Of a stretch of DNA of 64,000 nt, positions 57,321 to 64,000 are shown one piece after another. The notes below the pieces were generated by a model. It saw nothing but the letters and a program-made list of their open reading frames with translations, did not search any database and was not told where the DNA came from. The DNA lies in the NCBI GenBank assembly GCA_022478985.1, contig JAKSZP010007910.1:1-64000 (forward strand), read 5' to 3'. The position numbers and the translations under genes are program-made. Source of the DNA: Massospora cicadina. Its lineage: Eukaryota; Entomophthoromycota; Entomophthoromycetes; Entomophthorales; Entomophthoraceae. The stretch's first letter is position 1, and the number at the start of each line of letters is the position of its first letter.

Positions 57321-57899
57321 GTCATAATTTTAAACAGATGGATTCCTTCTGATAGTATCAGGACAAGGGGTGTTGGTTAGTCAGGTGTAATTGCCAGATT
57401 ATCGCCTAGTTTAATACAATTTATTGTTATAATTTAAATCAAGTTTAGGTTAGGCGGAAGCTGCTGAAATGCCAATTCAAATATTGTTGTGGGAGTTTCT
57501 GACGGAAAGCTGATGAATCCATTACAAATCGTCCAAAAATGGTTCTGCTGACAAATTTGGAGCACCGGCGACTCATGCCAAGGATGCTCAAAGTCCTATT
57601 TTATATGAATTTATATAAAGTTTGACTTGCTACTTGTGCTGAGGATGAATTGACCTAATATATTATTTGGTGATCAGATGAGCGGATTAGAAGGAAATCG
57701 CTATGATGAATGGAGTGAAAATCTGATAGAGTTCTGGCATCAAGTTGCCAATGAGATTTTCAATATTGATTGGCCAATGAGTGCTTGGGCGCAGTAGCCC
57801 AGAAGTAGTATAATAGTCAATATTTTCTCCAAATAAACATCTCTCTTTTGCCTATTTTTTTAGTTGATAGTAGTTTGGCAGCTAGATTAAAAGGAAATT
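57321..57899. other. AT-rich stretch, no gene
   Basis: Nothing assignable. A TG-starting segment near 57370 and an AATAAA-like AAATAAACATC near 57833 could be another solo LTR, but no second copy supports it. Confidence 0.35.
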
Positions 57900-58250
57900 G
57901 GACATGAGATCCCTGTTAGGCATGGGTGATCACGTTGGAGTGGCCAGCGCTGTCAGCTCCCATGCCTCCTCCCTATGAGGAACTAGCAGGACCTGGACAG
58001 CTGGCTACCAGTGGATGCGCTGACTGGCTGCCAACCTTGTAAGGGTGCAGCATAGAAGTGCCATAGCTGCCTGAGATGGGGGATGGACTCTCTGGGGCAT
58101 GCCCAGATGGGTTGGTGAAGGGTTTTGAGGGTGAGGCAGTGTGGGAGTGCCTGAGCCACCCAGGATTGAGGTAGGATTCGCCAGAGCACATGCTGAGGAC
58201 ACCTGGGGGCTAAGGTGAAGTCATTGGTTGTTTGGTGGGTTGGACTTTGA
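57900..58250. other. GC-rich island of unknown nature
   Basis: This 350-bp block is markedly richer in G and C than its AT-rich surroundings and open in several frames, for example 58282-57983 on the minus strand (99 codons). On the plus strand, pieces such as LVKGFEGEAVWECLSHPG look protein-like and could be Gag of the surrounding element. No family recognised. Confidence 0.35.
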
Positions 58251-58920
58251 CTTGTAGGGATTTGGTACGCCAATGAAGGCAAAACAGCAAGACCAATCAG
58301 TCTTCATACTGGTCGACCTGGCACACCTTTGGAGCTCATAGTCGATTTTGTGACAGCAGTTGAGCCCAATATTGCAGTAGGTAATTGTCAGGATATCTCC
58401 ACACATGCACTTGAAATGCTTAATCTTGCCCTTAAATCCCTAACCTGCTCCAGAATAACGAAGTTTACATGTTTTCAGTACCCCTCCTGTGACCTCAGTA
58501 CCACTCCCTGACCCCACAAAGAATGACCTGCTGTCACCACAAAAGTAACTTCCGCAATCAACAGCAGTATACTCCTTGGATCTTGGTGGTGCAGCCCAAC
58601 CCTCAAGGACCCCAATTTACAAGTCTAATAGGTGATGTAGAAAACAGACCCCCAGTCACCTTTTTCTGTCATGTGGTCTCAGCCCCAACAGTGTCCCCTA
58701 TCAACATAAGATGATGGATAAGTCAAAAAGAATGCTGCTAAAATATGATAACTGAAGCCGCCAGTCATGTACTTCCAATAATAGATTCATTGGCCCCAAC
58801 TTTGGCCCCATTATCCTATGCCCAAGTGGCAGCAATAACCTCCCAATTCCTGAGCAAACCTTGGTACAATAACAATTTAGTCACAAGCGTAGATACCAAC
58901 ACTGGCATATGAAACATGAA
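58251..58920 (+). pseudogene. Probable Gag remainder, plus strand
   Basis: A frame from about 58300 to 58511 reads HTGRPGTPLELIVDFVTAVE and continues in helices. The frame 58523-58714 follows (QPNPQGPQFTSLIG). It lies just upstream of a protease relic, so Gag is the likely origin, but I see no zinc knuckle. Confidence 0.35.
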
Positions 58921-58939
58921 TGACTTTATTAATTTGATT

Positions 58940-59452
58940 ATGCCTATTTTTTGTTTGCCGTGGATATCACTTCCAGTTTGAGAAGCACTGCAGTTAAAAC
59001 TTTGGTGGAAACTGGCGCTTAAGAAATTTTATCGATCTCATGGTGTCCCAGGCCTGGACCTGGCGGTTACTACAGAGGCCTCAGTTATGGGGTCCTCACG
59101 GGTACTTATGATCACACTGCCCTTGAAGGAACTGTTGCACTTATTATCCCACAGACATCAATTCCATGCCAACTTCTCAATACATATCTAATCTACTCTA
59201 CCCCATGATCCAAGGTGTAATTTAGTAGCACTGACAGGAGGAAACCAATAACCTATAAAAATTATATCTTGCCTTCACGTCCTTTTCCATTGGGGAGAGA
59301 TCCTTCTGCTCCCCACTTTGGCAAAAGGAAGTGGTATAGCAGCCACTGTGGAGTACTCCACCTCAAGATCAATTGCCCAACTGCCCTTGATGCCCCAGGT
59401 ACTTTAAACTTACAAAGAGATCTTTAATAAAATAGGCAAACCGTCTACTACC
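58940..59452 (+). pseudogene. Gypsy aspartic protease relic and pol start
   Basis: Near 58985-59020, TAVKTLVETGA corresponds to the retropepsin active-site strand, with Asp of DTG changed to Glu. Downstream frames give VTTEASVMGSSRVLM. Near 59410, TYKEIFNKIGKPSTTPL resembles the link from protease to RT. The RT itself is absent: the second direct-repeat copy begins at once. Confidence 0.5.
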
Positions 59453-60740
59453 CCTTTAAGGGCTCCGCCGTGTTCATCAAATTAGGCTGGGCAATATACA
59501 ACTTCTGATCAAGGAAAGCAAAGGGGGCCTGCGCATGACTGCTATTAAAGATAGTGGACTTAGGGCACACCCTAGACAAATTCTGGGTGTCTGCCGCTCC
59601 TCCCAAATTAAATTTTTCCCATCCCTAAACTAGCAAGAATCCAATTCATCTATTCTCTTTAATCTGAAAAAATAAATTAAGAAACAAAAAATGTATGTAA
59701 CATAATCTGCACTAGAATCAGCGGATCAAAATTGGATCCCTTAAAGGGGTAAAATATTGCGTTTGATCATTATAAAATACCCAAGTTTCCTGGATAATCT
59801 TTTTGTAAACACCAAATAAGGATGAAGCTAGGATGCCGGCACCCATAAAATCTAGTAAAGATTATCAGAGTGAATGACAAAAGACTCCACCTGCAATTTA
59901 AAACCAAGATCATGCACAAAGTTCTTGTGTTTTTGAGAAAATGCGCACAACCAGTTGTCAGAATTGTTTTTCAGTTTCCTCTTTCAACTTCCCAAAAAAA
60001 ACCAAGCACTTTGCTGATAGTAGAGTGCTGGATTATATTGTCATATATTTAAAATAAGAGTTAATTCCGCTGAAAAAAGCCTTTTTTTATAAATTATAAA
60101 AGATATCAGTTTTTGTGAAACCACCACAGCTGATGGAGGGACCATGCTCACTGATTTCTGTAATGGCAGTGGCTGTCTCTCTGGTGTTTTTGCATTAACA
60201 TCCCTTGGAAGAGAGAATCCAGAAAATAAATCCCAGAAAATGTTGTGACCCAGTATTTGTTCAAGAAAATTTATACACAAATAATCGCCTTGAATTTAAA
60301 ATAAAATTGTCTTATTTGTTTTTATAACTAAGATGAAATTAAACTACTCCAGCGGATCAGAGTATTAAAAATGCCAACCAAATTAAAAATTATAAAGTTG
60401 CCGCTCCTCACTTTCAAGTGTGAGCCCAACCTAATTATCTTTGATTTAATATATACCCTGAATGGTCCAGCCAGTTGCCCTCATCCAACCCAACCAGCCT
60501 CCTCTCAGTGTGAGAAGCATGGTCTAGAATATTTACAGCACTCATTTTGGTGGTTGGAATGGGGATGATGTTCATAGATCAATACTTCCTGCACCTATCT
60601 CCCCACGGATCATACTCAATAATAATCAGAACGGCAATGCTGTGTGGGCTATGGATACTATTGTGAGTATTGGAGTACCACCAATGGAAGTAAAGTCTTT
60701 CCTTGGCACGTCAGTTGTCTGACAACCCCACTTTGAGTTT
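59453..60740 (+). repeat. Diverged direct repeat, copy 2 (LTR-like)
   Basis: It pairs with 55133-56470 as described there. It is joined directly to the truncated pol start on its left and followed on its right by Gag-like and RT-like debris, so it may be the 3' LTR of a shortened element or the LTR of a second, nested one. Confidence 0.6.
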
Positions 60741-61624
60741 GATATATATTTCCACTTATTACTAGACCTCATTGAGATCATTTGCTCACTCTACCCCTAC
60801 ATTTCAGCTGAGGATCATGCCCTAAAAACCTGGATCAATGAGATGTAAGCCACAGGGTGGTTGTCATGATTCAAGATAGAAATTAAATCAAATTCCCTTC
60901 TTCTGAATCAGGCCATGCCAAATCAGTCGTTGAACCTACTTGAGCTAAATATATTTCAGGATCCTCCTCCCCTATTCCTGAGTCACGTGGGGCAGCATTT
61001 CTACCCATTCAGTCATGTGAGCGACGCTATCCATTAAGGACGCCCATGAGGAGTCCATTTCAGAAGATCAGTAAAGATCCTGATTGGATGAGGCCCCAAT
61101 AATCCCAAAGGCACTGAGTCCCAATGCACCCTATAAATATTGAAGCCTTTTAGTTTAATAAAATATTTGGTATTCTAACTCATTATCCAGTTTCCTCCTT
61201 GGCGCTCTTTCCAATTTTTCCAGCTTTGAGCCAATGTGAACCCCGGCGCCAGTCCAAAGAGCTGTAGCACCAACAGTGGTTAAATTTGAAAACGTCGCCT
61301 GTATCATCTCCAGTGGTGTTTGGCCAGAAACAAGATGGCACCCTGCGGCCATGCGTATACTACAGTCATCTTAACAACAATACCATTACCAACTCTTACC
61401 CACCTTACTTGAGGTCGCAATCTCACAAGCAATTGCAAATTAAAGGTCGTCTTGACTCTAAAATTAGTGGATGTATTCCACCAGGTCTGGGTGAAGGAAG
61501 GGTAAGAATGGCTAACAGCCATCCAAATAATTCATGGCATATACTAGTTTAGGGGCCATGCCTTTGGTTTCAAATATTTCTCCTAACTTATTCCAAAGGT
61601 TCACTTACTATGTTCTAGGAGACC
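60741..61624 (+). pseudogene. Gypsy gag and RT debris, cut by LINE-B
   Basis: SVVEPT and PIPESRGAAFLP near 60930-61000 look like Gag. Then, at 61286-61552, SPVSSPVVFGQKQDGTLRPC and LNNNTITNSYP are the opening RT blocks. Near 61570-61624, LVSNISPNLFQRFTYYVLGD is the block before the YxDD box. The sequence stops at the LINE-B poly(A), so LINE-B landed in the RT gene. Frameshifts precede the insertion point. Confidence 0.7.
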
Positions 61625-64000
61625 TTTTTTTTTAGTACTAGATGGTCCCAACCCAAGGGGGGATTCATCGATGTTTATTGAATTACGCCTGGGCTCCTAA
61701 GAGCCTGAGGCGAGGGAAGGGGAGGGAGGAGGCATCGAGAAAGGGAGGGGGTTTGCGCGCCAGAGCCATGCTGCAGTGACAACTGAGCGGGGGAGGGTTG
61801 GCGACATAGTGCAGACCTTCAGGGCCATCTCAAAGTGTACCTGAAAGTGGGTGATCATGTGTGGAAGGGTCCACACCTGCTGGTCAAAGGCAGCACGAAG
61901 GAAGGAGTTATGGATGGTCCAGATGGCTGTGGCATAGGCGAGGACACGGAGGGGTCGGTGGCAACCAGGCAATGTCTGCTCAAACATGAGGTCTTGCACA
62001 GGGTGTCCAGACCAGGGCTGAGCATGGAGGAGCGCGCGGGCCTTTGGCCAAAATGCGGCGACACCTGGACAGGTGAAAAAACGATGGAGGTGGGAGTCAA
62101 TAGGCTCCACACAGCGGGGGCAGCTTCGGTGCTGGAAGGTAGGGCCAGTCCGGTCCCCTGTCCTGTATGAACAGTGGAGCACTCTCCATAAGGTGTTGGA
62201 CACCTTTGCTGACAGGATGGGGTGATAGACGTCCTTCCACAATTCCTTAAGGTCAAATCTCACGGAGGGAGGGAGGAGCTCAAGGAGTCTTGGGCGGATG
62301 GGAGGACGATCTTGGGGGTTGAGGCGAGTTGTGACAACTTGTCCATTGTGCACAATTGCATGGCGACGTGGGCTGAGGCCAGGGCCTTCCCTTCTGTATG
62401 GGAAGGCATGGTGGATCCGCGCGCCTACTCGTTTCAGGGCAAGGAGAGCCTGGTTCCAGTAGGGGGATGAGGATGGTTTTAGGCGATGGCCTGGGTGGTT
62501 TGTGAGCCACTCCCCTAATGAGGTCAGAGATGCTCTAGGAAGACCCAGAGCTGCTGACACTGACTGGCGGAGGGCGGGCGCCCATTGGGGCATGGGGGTC
62601 GCGTCCCAGCAGACAATCGGCCATAGGAACTTCAGGAAGATTGTGGTGGCGTGGGATCGCGTGTCCAGAAGCCCTAGGCCCCCTTCATTGCAGGGTCGGG
62701 CAATGGTTGAGAGGGCTATTGGTGGATGGTTTGAGCCCCAGATCCAACAGCGGAGGAGTACATTGAGCCGCGTATAAAAGGCATCTGTGAATGGGCAGAC
62801 GTGCGCTAGGAACCAGACTTTGGAGAGGAGGAACACATTGGCCATCAGAGCTCGACCCTGGGGGTGATGTGCCGCCGGTTCCAGCTGGCAATCCTGGAGT
62901 TAACTGCTGCAAGGAGCAAGTCCTCATTGTCTTTTAGCGCAACTCCTTGTTGGTTGGTGAGAACGCCCAGGTGACGGAAGGTACCGCGCTCAGGTTCAAT
63001 ACCAAATGGTGGGGGGAAGGTGGGGGAGCCGACCTGTACAACTGTTGTCTTGGAGGTGTTGACCATGGCGTTGGACGCCTTGGTGTACCTCTCAATGGTC
63101 ACAGCAGCGAGGGCAACATCCCTAGGGCAGCCAAATGCAATGACAGTGTCATCTGCAAATGCCATGGTGCGTGTGGGGGCTTTACCTGGGACCAGAATCC
63201 CTGTTAGCTTGTCCTGTAAGGAGGCCAAGAGGGGGTCAAGGGTGATGTTAAAAAGGATAGGGCTCAGGGGGTCCCCTTGCCGGAGACCTTGTCCAACTGG
63301 TACTGCCACTGTAAAACCCATTGGCGCCAGGACTCTGGTGTGGAGCTGGTCATAGAGCGAAGATATCCAGCGCCTAGCTGCGGGGTGGGAGATGGAAGCG
63401 GGCCAGGGAAGCATCAATATACTTCCAGGCTACCCGATCATATGCTTTCTCCATATCCAGAAGAGCCACAAAGCCATTCACCTTACGAGAGTTAGCAGTC
63501 AAAGTCACGTGAAGGTCATTATAGTTGTCCCATAACGACCTCCCCGGAATAAAACCGTACTGGGATGGGAGAGGCGAGGTGACACCCATTTGGTGATGCG
63601 GTTGGCCAGAAGCTTCGTGAAGAGCTTGTGGTCTGTGTTGATCAACGCTATGGGTCGCCAGTTCGCCAGGTTCTCACGGTCTGACTTCTTGTGAATGAGG
63701 GTCGTGATTGAGCCTCTGGAGTCGGGGAGGACCTCGCCATTCACCAAGAGTGCAGCGAAGAGGTCGCGGAGGGTTCTGGCTATCACTGCAGGTTCCAGAA
63801 GGTACACCTCAAAGGGTATTCCATCTGGGCCTGGGGCTTTAAGCCGTGGGGATTTCAGAAGGGTTTCCATCACCTCCTGGATGGAAATAGGCGCCAGTAG
63901 AGCCTCATCAGCCCGTGGGTCAATGGGCGGCTCTGGAGCCCGCCACAGGAAGTCTTGGATGTCCGATGGGTCCACCTGGGTGGCATGGAAGAGGCTGGAG
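61625..64000 (-). mobile_element. LINE-B, 3' part of a second LINE family
   Basis: The minus-strand element ends in a 9-A run (plus-strand T's at 61625-61633), with AATAAA about 40 nt before it. Its ORF2 is related to LINE-A in domain order but only distantly in sequence, and its tail is poly(A), not TTTAAA repeats. It continues beyond the window, so its length and target duplication are unknown. Confidence 0.9.
61697..63975 (-). pseudogene. LINE-B ORF2 (RT and C-terminal domain), partial
   Basis: Frames run 63975-63505 (APGPDGIPFEVY, NWRPIALINTDHKLF), then 63589-63374 (YGFIPGRSLWDN, LLDMEKAYDRVAW with the first Asp), then 63417-62845 (GLRQGDPLSPILFN, AFADDTVIAF with both Asp, FRHLGVL), then 62845-61697 (382 codons). 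The last holds SKVWFLAHV, a Cys/His knuckle CPRCVEPIDSHLHRFFTC and the AIWTIHNSF block. Three frameshifts, near 63585, 63380 and 62855, disrupt it. The endonuclease lies outside the window. Confidence 0.88.

Noticed and set aside
1..64000. CRISPR array, bacterial operons or phage genes
   Set aside because: No spaced short repeats, ribosome-binding sites or prokaryotic gene order; everything readable is eukaryotic retrotransposon sequence.

Overview
The window is eukaryotic, transposon-dense DNA with no recognisable host gene, rRNA or stand-alone tRNA gene. Almost every stretch that can be interpreted is a retrotransposon or a relic of one. The set is L1-like non-LTR elements, Ty3/Gypsy elements (one with a chromodomain-like tail) and two tRNA-derived SINE families. 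A large, repeat-rich fungal genome, possibly an early-diverging lineage, would fit. That is inference only: nothing here fixes the taxon.

Layout. 0-3.3 kb: a decayed Gypsy integrase (+) and a probable LTR carrying a 48-bp minisatellite. 3.5-5.3 kb: two SINEs. 5.9-24.1 kb: an old minus-strand Gypsy element (Gypsy-3; 5' LTR at 22.9-24.1 kb, collagen-like Gag at 22.5-22.9 kb, protease, RT and RNase H fragments). It was split first by a plus-strand Gypsy element (Gypsy-1, 7.1-14.5 kb, two ~1.49-kb LTRs) and separately by a full-length LINE (A1, 15.0-20.3 kb). 25.3-42.4 kb: three more full-length LINEs of the same family (A2 minus; A3 plus; A4 minus, nested inside A3). 42.7-50.4 kb: Gypsy-2 with both LTRs, gag to integrase, and an extra antisense open region. 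51.4-54.2 kb: a SINE inserted in another SINE's tail, two further SINEs, and a second collagen-like Gag relic. 55.1-61.6 kb: a diverged 1.3-kb direct-repeat pair flanking gag and protease debris, then Gypsy RT debris. 61.6-64.0 kb: the 3' part of a second LINE family (LINE-B, minus), inserted in that RT and running off the window.

The four LINE-A copies are 5.27-5.28 kb each, bounded by 16-20 bp target-site duplications. Their order is: 5' UTR ~90 bp; ORF1 (~478 codons, CCHC knuckle); ORF2 (~1,230 codons, AP endonuclease, RT with FADD, C-terminal Cys/His knuckle); a TTTAAA-type 3' tail. ORF1 overlaps the ORF2 start. All four share an in-frame UGA after the RT domain and a -1 frame change near the C-terminus; three share another UGA before the RT. 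These are either inherited lesions of a trans-mobilised subfamily or recoding sites.

No element is fully intact. Many LINE stops look like CGA to TGA or CAA changes, which suggests CpG decay. The LINE cluster is GC-rich, while the older Gypsy debris is AT-rich. Coordinates of decayed elements are approximate because they come from reading and aligning by eye.
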